This document shows, in pieces, positions 32,505 to 44,600 of a stretch of DNA of 64,000 nucleotides. Source of the stretch: Gordionus sp. m RMFG-2023 (Eukaryota > Nematomorpha > Gordioida > Chordodea > Parachordodidae). Location of the stretch: the NCBI RefSeq assembly GCF_954871325.1, contig NC_088775.1:81631561-81695560 (forward strand). Direction: 5' to 3'. The translations under genes and the position numbers were made by a program. The stretch's first letter is position 1; the number at the start of each line of letters is the position of its first letter. A model generated the notes under the pieces. It searched no databases, was not told the DNA's origin, and worked only from the letters and a program-made list of their open reading frames with translations.

Positions 32505-35500
32505 AAAAATGATATGTTACTATTGTAATATTATTTTTGTTACAATTTATTAGTGATTTTCACCCCCAAAATTTTAAGCAAAAAATATTTTTTGAAGTTC
32601 AAAAAGATTTATGAACATATTTTGATAAAAATTTTATTTCTTCTTTGTAAAAAAATCCTGGAATTCTTTTGTGAATTTTATTATAAATGAATAATCTTTT
32701 AGGTGAAATCCTTAATAGTTTTTTTTTAAATTATTTTTATAAAATTATCTCTTTTTAAAGTATATCAAAAGAGGTGGGTTTTCTAAATAATTTTTTTAAA
32801 AAGATTTATATTAAACTTATTTATGTTATTTTATATGATCTTTTTAAGGAAAATGATTTCATGTGACAATTGTCATATTCGTTATTGAAGATGTTCCTTG
32901 GAAAAATGACAATTCTCATTCTCGGTATTTTTTAACATATTAGATTTTTTTGACGCTAAAATATGTATTTATAACATGTTAAATTAAAATTTCAATTAGG
33001 ATGTACCATATAAAAGTGATAATTATCATAATCGTTATTTTTAAAATTTTGATGTAAATGTGCCAAAGTAAATATTGTTAACATGTATAAATAACACTTC
33101 AGTGAAGTACCCTAGATAAGTGACAATTGTCATAATTCTTATTTTTAAAGTTTTTTAGATTTTTTTGACGTAAATGGGTAAAAATATAGATTCTAAACAT
33201 GTTAAATTAAAGTTTCATGAAGACTTACCATAGAAAAGTGACAATTGTCATAATCGTTAACTTTATAGTTTTATGAATTTTTTTGACGAAAATGGGTTAA
33301 AATAAGTATTGCTAGCATGTTTAAATAAAACGTGAAGATGTACCCTAGATAAGTGACAATTGGCATAATTATTATTTTTAAACTTTTATGAATTTTTTTG
33401 ACGTAAATGGGCCAAAATAAGTATTGTTAACATGTATAAATAACACTTCAATGAAGATGTGCCATAGATAAGTGACAATTGTCATAATAGTTATTTTTAA
33501 AGTTTTGTGTAATTTTTGACGCAAATGGGTAAAAATATAGATTGTAAACATGTTAAATTACAATGTCATGAAGATGTATCATAGAAAAGTGACAATTGTC
33601 ATAATCGTTATTTTTAAAGTTTTTTGAATTTTTTTGACCAAAATGGGTAAATATAAGTATTGCTAGACTGTTTAAATAAAATTTCAGTGAAGATGTACCC
33701 AAGATAAGTGACAATTGTCATAATTATTATTTTATTATTTTTTTGAATTTTTTTGACTTAAATGGGTTAAAATAAGTATTTCTAACATGTTTAAATAAAA
33801 CTTCAATAAAGATGTACCCTTAAGTGACAATGGTCATAATCGTTATTTTTAAAGTTTTTTGAATTTTTTGAGCAAATGGGTAAAAATATAGATTGTAAAC
33901 GTGTTAAATTAAAAATTCATGGAGATGTACCATGGAAAAGTGAAAATTGTCATAATCGTTATTTTAAAGGATTTTTGATTTTTTTTGACTCCAAAAGGTT
34001 AAAAAGATTGTAATCCAATTTTACCATATATTTATAAAATTCAGAATCTCCATTAAATTTATAGGCTGTTTTTTGAATCATATTATTAAATAATATTCAA
34101 TGGTTATTAAGTTATTTTCATAAAAATCTTAAATTCACACTCAGAACTATTTTGCCACGAGTATACAAAAATATTTGCTAACTGTGAATGCATGGTTATA
34201 CATTTTAATAGATGTAGAATTAAAAATTTTATTAATTAAAGGAATAAAATTGTGAATACATATCTTAAAAGTTTAGAATTTAACATGAGTTACAACTATC
34301 TTTAATAATTACTTTGCATATATTTATCAAATTTTGGGCAGGATAAAAGGGACAACGATTTTTAATTTGTTTTTTCTGTTTCGACAAATGGTACTAACAC
34401 ATTTGCCAAAAACATATAAGAAGCTAATGATTAAAGATTGTTATAATTGGAGCTTTTCTGAATTATTTCAATAAAATTTAATCAAAATATCTTCTTTTTT
34501 TAAAAAATTCTCAAAAAAATATTGGAAAACTTTAAATATAACGATTATGACAATTGTCACTATTCTATGGTACATCATCATAAAATTTTAATTTAACATA
34601 TTTACAATTGATAATTTTACCCATATGCATCTAAAAATTTGAAAAAAAACTTTAAAAACAACGATTATGACAATTGACACTATCTATGGTATATCTACAC
34701 CGAAATTTTATTTTAACATGTTAGCAATTTATATTATTGCACATTTGCGTCAAAAAAATTCAAAAAACATTAAAAATAACGATTATGACAATTGTCACTT
34801 ATCTAGGGTACATCTTAACTGAAATTTTATTTTAACATGTTAGCAATATTTATTTTAGCCAATTTAGGTCAAAAAAATTCAAAAAAGTTATATAATGACA
34901 ATTGTCACTTTTCTATGGTTCATCGTGAAATTTTAATTTAACATGTTTACAATCTATCTTTTTGCCCATTTGCATCAAAAAAATTTAAAACTTTAAAAAT
35001 AAGGATTATGACAATTGTCACTTAACTAGGGTACATCTTCACTGAAGTTTTATTTATACATGTTAACAATATTTACTTTACCCAATTTACGTCAAAAAAT
35101 TTAAAATTTTTTTAAAATAACGATTATGATAATGATAATTTTTATATGGTACATCTTAATTGAAATTTTAATTTAACAGTTAAATATACATATTTTAGAG
35201 TCAAAAAAATCTCTAATATGTTTAAAATACCGATTATGATAATTGTCATTTTTCCAAGGAACATCTTCTATAACGAATATGACAATTGTCACATGAAATC
35301 ATTTTCCTTAAAAAGATCATATAAAATAACATAAATAAGTTTAATATAAATATTTTTAAAAAAAATTATTTAGATAACCCACCCATTTTAATATATTTAA
35401 ATAGATAATTTTACAAAGTTGATTAAAAAAAAACTGTTAAAGATTTTACCTAAAAAATTGTTTATTTATAATAAAATTCACAAAAGAATTCATCAAAAAA

Positions 35501-35655
35501 AATTTATTTACAAGGAAGATTTAAAATTTTTATCAAAATATGTTCAAAAATCTTTTTGAACTTCAAAAAATATTTTTTGCTTAAAATTTTTGAAGTGAAA
35601 ATTACTAATAAATTGTAACCAAAATAATATTACAATAGTAGCATATCATTATTAT
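32505..35655. repeat. 3.15-kb foldback element with palindromic higher-order repeats
   Basis: The outer arms are unique inverted repeats (about 32,505-32,860 and 35,291-35,655), for example GATATGTTACTATTGTAATA at the left against its complement at 35,625. Inside them each arm is an array of about 117-bp units centred on the perfect palindrome GACAATTGTC. There are 11 on the left (32,865, 32,908, 33,018, 33,122, 33,240, 33,355, 33,474, 33,591, 33,710, 33,826, 33,942) and 8 on the right in opposite orientation (34,549 to 35,281). The outermost spacing is 43 then 110 bp in both arms, so they are true mirror copies. Units with ...ATAGAAAAGTGAC recur every 351 bp, giving a three-unit higher-order period. 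The 34.0-34.5 kb spacer has no ORF. No transposase was found. Confidence 0.88.
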
Positions 35656-35724
35656 TTATTAAAAAAACATTAAATAACAATATGTTGTTTTCCTTTAAAT
35701 AAATGCATTCTCAATATATTTATT

Positions 35725-36003
35725 GTTTTGCGGCAATGCGCTCGCGATAATAACTTCGCGCACATATTCCCTGTAAAAAATTTACTGTAAAGGGTTCGCC
35801 TAAGAAGTTTCGCTAAAATATATTCGCTCTAATAAATTTGCGGTTAAGGTTTAGCGGAAATAAATTCTCGATAGTGGCTTCGCTAAATTATCTTCGCTAT
35901 AAATGTTTCGCTGAAAAAAATTCGCAGAATTGGTTTCGCGATATTACCTTCGCTATAAAAACTCTTCACTATAAACGACATTCGTGATTTTCGCGATAAA
36001 AAT
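35725..36003. repeat. TTCGC minisatellite
   Basis: About twenty imperfect units of 12-16 bp, of the form TTCGC(T/G)ATAAA and variants (TTCGCTAAAATA, TTCGCTATAAATG, TTTCGCTGAAAAAA, TTTCGCGATATTACC). Local CG content is clearly higher than the surroundings. The array starts just right of the big foldback element. No coding sense is apparent. Confidence 0.7.
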
Positions 36004-37392
36004 GTCGTTGAATAGACCTGATACGACGCATTATCGCTATTACTACTTATTAAAAAATTACGTTTATAGTTACCGTTTAAAAAAATATAGCTTGGCTACT
36101 TTTTTTTTGTTTATAATTTTATTTCAAAGTAGTTATTGATTATAATAGAATTATAAAAAAAAATGACAAAAATGAATGTAATAAAAATAATCATGTGTGG
36201 CAAATTTTTTAAAATTGATTTTGGAAGATAATATTAAAATCATTTCTATATCATTATCCATAAATCTAGACCGACACCGATGATCAGTAAGTAAATATTG
36301 CCTTATTATAATAATCGCTCTATAGGAGTAAGAAATTGCAAAATGGCATGCCCGACAAGAAACTTTCGACATCAAGTAACAGTATTTTGAATCTAGATGG
36401 ACACATAGACTAGGGGTAAAATTTCTATTATTAAATTCAAAACGGGCTTGAAAATTTTATCAATCTAATAGTAATACCAATTTTAGTGCCCTTGGAGAAA
36501 TATCAGAATTGCCTAAATCAAATGTTAGATAAAGTTGAAACATTAGATTCAATACGATAGCTAATTTTTTTGCATTGGAATAACAAATAATTTAATTACA
36601 CAATAAATTTATGCAATATTCTTCAAAAAAGATATGGATTTGGCTGGAAGTAATCACGAATATTATCATATTGCTATTAGAAAACTAATCATATACCACG
36701 AATTTCTAGAGATTTCTATGATTGTTGAGGCTAAGGGGAAATTATATGATTTTTGATATTCGCAAGGCATTTCATCTAGAGAAATAAATCGTTCAAAATT
36801 AAATTAAGGATTACAATAATAACCGTTTTTATTCCACTTTTAGATAGATTTTTGTTCCAAATCATTTAAAAATTTATGATACATCAAATGACTCAATCAG
36901 AACCTAAAGAATATTATTCTTCAAAACAAAATCAGCATATTACTATTTTAAAATATAATTATTCATATTTATAGGGAACTTGTAGTCCCACCTCCGTTTT
37001 TATAGAATAAGGTTTTATTTTATTTTATATTTGATATGTTAATTTTCATATAATTTTATTTGATAGATTATAACAATGATATTTTATTTTAACAAAAAAA
37101 AAATTAAACTCCCATGATCTGAAGATATATTAAATATTTATATTGAAAAATTTAATATTTAGACAAATTTTATTCAAAGGATATAAATATATCTAAGGAA
37201 TTAGTGAATTTAATTATATATGTACGTTTAAAAGAAATATCGATTGCTATTTCAAGACATATAACAAAAGATGTCCTGTCGCCTATAACAAATTAAATTT
37301 TGATTACTTAGATGTCACATCACACGCCATAGTTTTCTTGCGATATAGTAGATTGCAACATGTGTTTTTGGAGGATTTAGTGCTGAAATGAT
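36004..37392. other. Upstream region of BLTP1
   Basis: The last part is the expected 5' UTR and promoter side of BLTP1, whose start codon is at 37,393 with an in-frame stop 6 bases upstream of it. A 40-codon frame at 36,634-36,756 is not recognisable. No distinctive promoter motif can be chosen. Confidence 0.4.
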
Positions 37393-38605
37393 ATGGAAGA
37401 TTGGAAATTTACTAATTCAAATGACATTCCCAATAATATGAATATATTTACATATTACAGTTTATATACTGGTTTGATAAATTTTTCAAATACTATATAA
37501 TTATTGATATATTCATATTTAGTAATATGTATACTGTTCATTGTATGGATCATATATGCACTATTTTTTCATAGTAGAATCACTGGCTATATCTTAACAA
37601 AATTTATCAATCTCTTATTAATTTCAAAGAAGCAAAATGTGAAATTTGGTATTAATTACATTTCTATATGATTAAAACTTATAATTAGGGTCCTTATCCA
37701 TTTCTTTTCTTTCTGGCAAAATTATGTTTAGAGATGTGCACATAATAAATAAAGATTTTTCTGCAAGAATATGTGATGGGTACATTAATTTCCGATGGTG
37801 GATACCTTTAAATGACACATTTAGTTTACATAATGGTATAATATAACTCTTAAAATTAAATTTTAAAGATTTAATAGGATATTCACTTCATCGTATATAC
37901 TGTGTTTGTAATGGACTTGAATTATTTATATTTAATAGAACAAACATGTATTCTAAACTAGCTACATCCTATGAAAATATGTACATTAATACCTCTAAGT
38001 AAAATTTTTTTTTTTACTTGTATATTATTACTAGCCATATTAAAAATATAAATTAAGAACTGCATTACATTTGCAAAACAATATTTTTTCATTGTTTCAG
38101 TAACTAGGATGTGATGTTAAATGACTTTATTTAGCTATTTTAAATAACTAACTCATGACAAATTTTTTTCACATAAGTCAAGAATTTACACACAGATAGC
38201 AGAAAGGTTTGGACATCTATTAGCAAAATCTAGAGACTAAGGCAATGTTTATTTATAGCTAAGTAGTTTAATCATTTTAATAACATTACCTAAAATATAC
38301 CCTCAATATTTTTTGTTGAATTGTAATTATTAAGACTAAGACCAAATTTGTAACTAGCATGATGTGAGAATTTATTGTTAATGTTGTGTGGATTTAGGTT
38401 TGCTTGAATAATTTCACAATGCTAGAAATCCTACTATAATATCACTTGGACAGCGATGATTGATTTAATAACATTTATTATATATAATATATGTAGGAAA
38501 AATACTATTAGACTAAATGATGCTAGTATTAAGACAGAAAATACAAACCCAAACAAAGAATTATGGCTTACATTTTTCCCCATTATGAAGTTTCAAGTTT
38601 CAAAT
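37393..38605 (+). CDS. BLTP1: BLTP1 exons 1-5: membrane anchor and groove start
   Basis: Exon 1 begins MEDWKFTNSNDIPNN. Exons 1-2 give one transmembrane segment (YTVICILFIVWIIYALFF) followed by HSRITGYILTKFIN, matching the human WIIYLTYYNSRNVGLILT region, which anchors the protein in the ER. Exons 3-5 start the beta-rich groove: SLSISFLSGKIMFRDVHIIN, ARICDGYINFRWW, CNGLELFIFNRTNMYSKL and WLTFFPIMKFQVSN. Start choice: an in-frame TGA precedes the ATG by 6 bases, no upstream exon is needed, and phases chain cleanly from it. The introns are 51, 40, 42 and 498 bp. Confidence 0.93.
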
Positions 38606-41600
38606 GTAAATCATTTATATATCATTATAAAAAATAATAAATATATTTAGACATATTATATTGCTCAGAATTTTTTTCCTTAAGGGCTGAAAATTAATAT
38701 TAGGTCATAACTTGATTGTCTTATTTCTAAACAGTCATCTGTTTACCCGTCTGTATAGCTTCACCTGAACAATTTAGCAAGAGAAAGGCTATTTAGAATT
38801 ACATAGTTGGCAAATATAATTTGTTTTATTTGTACCAAATATATATAAAAAATATAATTTATACAAACTTAAAACAAACCAAAATACTGTGCCCTATGCT
38901 GTGCCAATTTTGGTGACTCAGGGCAAAAAACTATTTTGGCAGTCCTTTAAGAACATAATTTATCTAAGCTTTGAAAATTTTCTGTATATTGACAAAAACT
39001 TAATATAAAATTTATTGAATTTTGATCATAAATAAGAGTAACACATATTAAAAATGTTAATATAATGCATATACCATGTATGTAATCACAGGCTTATCAT
39101 ATAATCATTAAATAATAAAAAAAAGTAGTATAAACATTATCCTCCTCACTTTTTTATTCACAAAAGAGATTATTATGTTAGTAAAATAATCCTGAAAACA
39201 ATGGATATATTTGGAGGGCTTTATTTAGTCTATTAGTGTAAATATAACTCAAAATTTCTAAAGGACTTATTGTGGCTTGCTTGCATAATATATTTGTTAA
39301 AATTTTTAATTAAACATATTTTGATCCCTGAAAATATTTAATTGATTACTATTTTTTAGCTACATTTAAAAAACATGTACCAATGCAGGTATATAGAATA
39401 AAAACCCAAGGATCCTTAAAAAGTTTAACTGCTGAAAACATTCTTCCAACAAAATATTCGCATGATCTAGTAATACATCAAAAAAATCAAATTATATAAC
39501 ATGTGTTCTTCATTATCAATATTGATTATTTCTCTCATCAGATGCGGCACACGATGCACTTTTTAAAAATATTTTAAAAGAGCTCGTTTTTGAGAATGAA
39601 TAAATTCAGCTTCTCCCTCCTTCTTTTTTTTTATTTCTCTTTTTTTTTATTTCTCAGCACCTAAATCAAATTTGTTTCTATACAAAATTATAAAACACAT
39701 TTCATATCAATTCGGGTTTGCATCCACTGTTTGACAGTAATTTACCCTACTGCCAGAGCCCGTTCAATTTAAGAGGACTGACGGTACCTCTTGTGGATAA
39801 GCCAGGATCCAACTATTGACAGTAATTAGCATAGATTATTGGTCAGAATATAGAAATAAGAAAATATATAATTAATAAATATTGTGCTTATCTTTTTAGA
39901 GAGTTTGTTTCAATATAGTGAATATTTGATGATAATCATTTTTTATAGGTTTTAAAATGATTATGTAAATCCATAGAACACTTGCCTATCATTTATTACC
40001 ATTAAAATGGCGGCTGGTTTATCTAATCCAACCAACTCATATAGAGCCTTTAGAGCATTTTATGATCATATATTATTTTATTTACTAAGAAAATTATCCT
40101 CTATTTTATAGAACTATTTTTTAGAGACCTGCAAGAGACAAATATATTCTACCCTACCCATAGGGAAAAAAATATTTTCCTGACTCAACCCGAAATAAAA
40201 AATAATTACAATTTTCCAACCCAGCTCATTAGTGGCTAGAGTTTTCGGGTCGGGTCTAGCAAGCTTCTAATTTAATTATTATTCGCTTATACAAGAATTA
40301 CTAATAATCAATTCCTAAAGTCGATTCATTATGTTATTTTTTTTTAAAAAAGGGAAAAATTGTATTTGGCAATCATATGTTGCCAAATCAATTCGCTATT
40401 TCGGTAGAGGAAACCAAATTTTATTATATAACTCGCCCGGCATCTTATACTTCAGATCCTTATTGCGAAAAGATAAAAGGAAAAGCGGTAGGTTTGCAAA
40501 TACTGTTGATAAAAAATGAAATATATACCGATAACACTAACTTCCAGTATGAATGGTAAACAAACAAACACGAATATTCAAACAAAAAAATGATAAAATA
40601 AATTAAAAGAATGTCGAAAAAGGAATGGAAGGAAGATATATTATTGAGAAGCAGGGAGGTTAAAAAAAATGTTGGGAGGATTGTGAAGGATTAGAAAGTG
40701 TTAGACTCTATGAGGATGGTGGAACATTAGAAAGTGTTAGACTCTTCATTTTTTAATAATCAAAGGAATAGAAGTGATGTCTACTTTTTAAATTATCCTC
40801 TACCATATGTTCATCATTAATAGGCCACCTATACACATGATTAACGATCGCTTAATAATAGGAGCTTGCGAAAAACTAGAGTTCGAGCATTATCAAGATA
40901 AACCCGGTTTTGATGTTTCTTCTACAGATGATTATCCCTCATGGGGAGTCAATGTCGATTTCGTTAAAAATTGCGACTTTCTTTACGGACCTTGGGTTGA
41001 TAAGAACAGGTTATTAATATTATTTAGGATTATTAATTAATAATATAGTGAAAATCGACGGTCTAGTTCGGTTTTGTTAGGTTAAAACCAAAACGATTGG
41101 CGGGCTAACTGGCCCCGGACTTACCTTTTCTTACATTCTCATCTCGCATACATCTTTAAGCATAACGGTTCTGATAGAAACCTATCAAATATTATATTCA
41201 CTGAGATTTAAAAATAAAACCAATTTTATACAAACATTTCATATTACCTTTAATTATTTATAAGTTACAATTGGATATAAATAAAATAATAAGGGGCTAA
41301 GAAGAAAAAAAACTGAAAATAATAAATTTATTTTTAAAAACTTCTTTTTTTAAAAAAATTACAAGAGAATACCTGTACAATTTCTTTTTTCCGACATTTC
41401 ACGAGGATTATAATGAAAGATTATCAGCTAACAACGAACTCCAACCTAGGCTTCCTAAGTGTTTTAAGTGCAAGCTTCAATTTTTGGATTCTTATAATAA
41501 CCTGGACATCATTTTCGGGAAATATAAAGTAGATATATGTTTATTTTATTCTAAGATAAATGCCAGAGACCTGCTTTGGCTCAGTAAAGTCATACTTTTA

Positions 41601-44600
41601 GGGTACCAGGAACACAGCGATGCGTTGCCTAGTACGCATTAGGGTCCTTTTGATTGGCTGTATCCTCAGTTTTTGATGACCATCTTTAATATAACCACTT
41701 ATACCGCGCAGAAAATACATCTCTCTTTTTTATTTCTTACCATGTGCCGAAATTTAAAAAACTATAATTATAAAAATTTATGCCGGGTTATTATAGACTA
41801 AAGGATACAACTAAAAAATACAAACGAGATCTACAGGATGCTCATACGTTCTTTAGGGCCAACATTGTAGTGGAAGGCTTTCCTTTATCATTTTTATAAT
41901 AAACTTGATTAAATTAGTTTTAATTATATAGAGCTAACTTGGCAATCGGCTATCATTAAATTTTAGACATTAGAAATAATAGAATCATTCGAGCGGATAT
42001 GTATAAATGATCATGAGCACAAAACATTATGCCAATACCATTTTGTAAAAAAGCTTAATTTACAAAATATTACAAATTTTATTTATTTGAATTTTGTTTT
42101 TATTTGTCATTCCAGCAAAACCTCGTAAAATAGCATTTTTGAAATTGTTCAGGAGAGACAAAAAAAAACTATTACTTTATAATTAATAACATGGTGCATA
42201 CCAATTGGATAGAAGTAGAAGCGTTTAACTTCTTTTTTTTAAATGTAACCTTCGTTGTTTAAATTGATGCGGTTAATTTTAGATAATAAAACAACAAAAA
42301 TATAACTCAAAATATTTTGCATTTCTTTGGAATATTTTGTTCTTACCGTATCTTGTTTTATTAATTTCAAACGAGATCTTTAAACTCAAAATTTTGGAAA
42401 ATATTTTGGTATTCACAAAATCCTTATTTTTTTAGATGACAAACCTTGAAGGGTAAAGATCTATTAACCATTGCTAAAAATAATCGCAAAAAACCATAGG
42501 GTCTGTAAATTTCATTTTTTAGGAAAGATCAATAAATGAAATAAATATGATATCATAAAAAGTAACTTTGATCAAACTAAGTATGTTTTATAAATGGTAA
42601 ATTCCATGATAAAATCAACAAAAAAACAGGATTTTCAACACTATCCCTTCAGATTTTTCTAAAATATTTACAAGAGTTAATGCGTATTTTAGCCTCCAAC
42701 TTCTAATAATGGCTGTGATATGGGCCTCTAAATATCGAAATAATCGGGCATTTTGTGCAAAATGCAGTCCTTTAAATTTTAGATATCTTTGGATATAGTT
42801 TAGCTAAAAGTGTCATTTGAATTTCTTTATTTGCCCTATTGGTAGGCCTTTAAAAGTTTTTAATGCGTAAGATCATAAAATTAAATCAGCATTTTTTTCT
42901 TTCAATTTTATTTTGGATATGGAGATCTCTAAATAATTTTCAAGTTGGGCCCACTAGATTAGGAGATATGGCATTTAAATCATTATTCTATTGCAAATAT
43001 TCTATATAAATATTTGATATTAATAAATAATTGTAATGTAATAAAATGTTATCATTTAATAACTGGAAAATTTTTTTTTGGCTGGAGATAGAGGGCGAAT
43101 TCGCTCTGAATATGAATTCAGGGTAGGCTTTGAGGAGTTGAGGAACGGAAATACCAAGCGTATTAACCCAATGATGCCCCTTAAGGCCAGAATTTTTTAA
43201 AAAACGTATTTTATTTAAATATTTTTTTGAATTGTTTTTTATTTAAATTCGAATGAGTTTTTTTTTGAAAGATTTCCCAACCCTGAGAATGCCACTTCTT
43301 TACACTCATTTTTTTTAAAGGATTTACTTGCTTTTTTTTTAGCTTTCGAGGTTTCAATCAAGGACATGCCTGTTTTTTTCATGCCATTGATTGAAACCCT
43401 TGTTTTTTTAATATGAGCTTATCTCAATAATTATAAAATTTTGAAATTAAACACTATGACAATCAAGCTACGAAATATTAGCCAACCATTTTAATGGAAA
43501 GGAAGGAAAGAAAGATTGAACGATTAAATTTAGAAAAATAAATTAATATAAACAAACAATTTGATCAAACAAGAAAAATAAGTCCCTACTTCTCTCATTC
43601 GAGAAGGGGTCCACAATAGATTTGTCGATACCTTTCAGCAAAGATGTTTATGATCACGTGAATTCATCACCTAACTCAGAACTAGATTCATTGAATGAAT
43701 CACTGAACGAATCACATCTACGATTTGAGTTGATAAAGGCTGATCTGAAGAACTTGGCAATCAATACGAATTTGCCCTACAAACAATTCATGGAATGTTT
43801 CGATTTTGAAGTAATTTAATTGCATATGAATATTTTATAATTTTTTTTTATACTTTAAAAATCAATGCTTATGGGTAGCACCTAATCACGTATTAGAATA
43901 AAATTTGAAGTGTCACAAAATAACATTTAAGAGGAATGTAAACTTTTCTTCTCACCCTTTCCTTAAAAATTTAGAATCTGGCTCATAAAATTTTCTCTTA
44001 TGATATATTTCTAGTTTGCGCTGAGAATTAATTACAAGAGACATTTTAACGACATTCAAATTTGGGATTTCGAAATTGGATTGATCAATTCTACACTTTT
44101 TGGATTGTACCAACATAAATCTTTTATAACGGGTAAAAAAAAATAAAATAAATAATATTATTTGATGAAATTTATAATTTTCACTTCTCATTCTTATTTT
44201 AAATTTATTCGGCTAACATCCTCCCCCACCCCCACCTTACATAATATAAATATAGTATTATTTAGATATAATCACGGGAGTTTTTGTGGGACCTCTAAAT
44301 TTTCTCTGAAAATCTAAGATACTTTAAATTTGAGTGAATGTTAAAAAAATTACCTTATAGCTCTGAATATAATACTTTTTTAAAATTATACTTTAAAATG
44401 GATAATTAACTAAAATTGGGTTTAATTATAAATATCCTTCATTTTTAAAAAAAAAACATGTAGCATTATTAAACGACTGGTCAAGAGGTCCTGAAAAATT
44501 GGATATCCTCACCTTTTCCCCCTTCATATGGCATTTCAAAATCAAAAACGAAAATTTTGGCCTCATGATCTTTACGGATCGGTATAATTACGTGAATTGT

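Noticed and set aside
32865-33951. CRISPR-like array
   Set aside because: Units are about 117 bp and repeat throughout, with no unique spacers; the arms are inverted and the context is eukaryotic.
36634-36756. 40-codon frame upstream of BLTP1 (MDLAGSNHEYYH...)
   Set aside because: No recognised family and no fitting splice partner; BLTP1 already has a well-supported start at 37,393.
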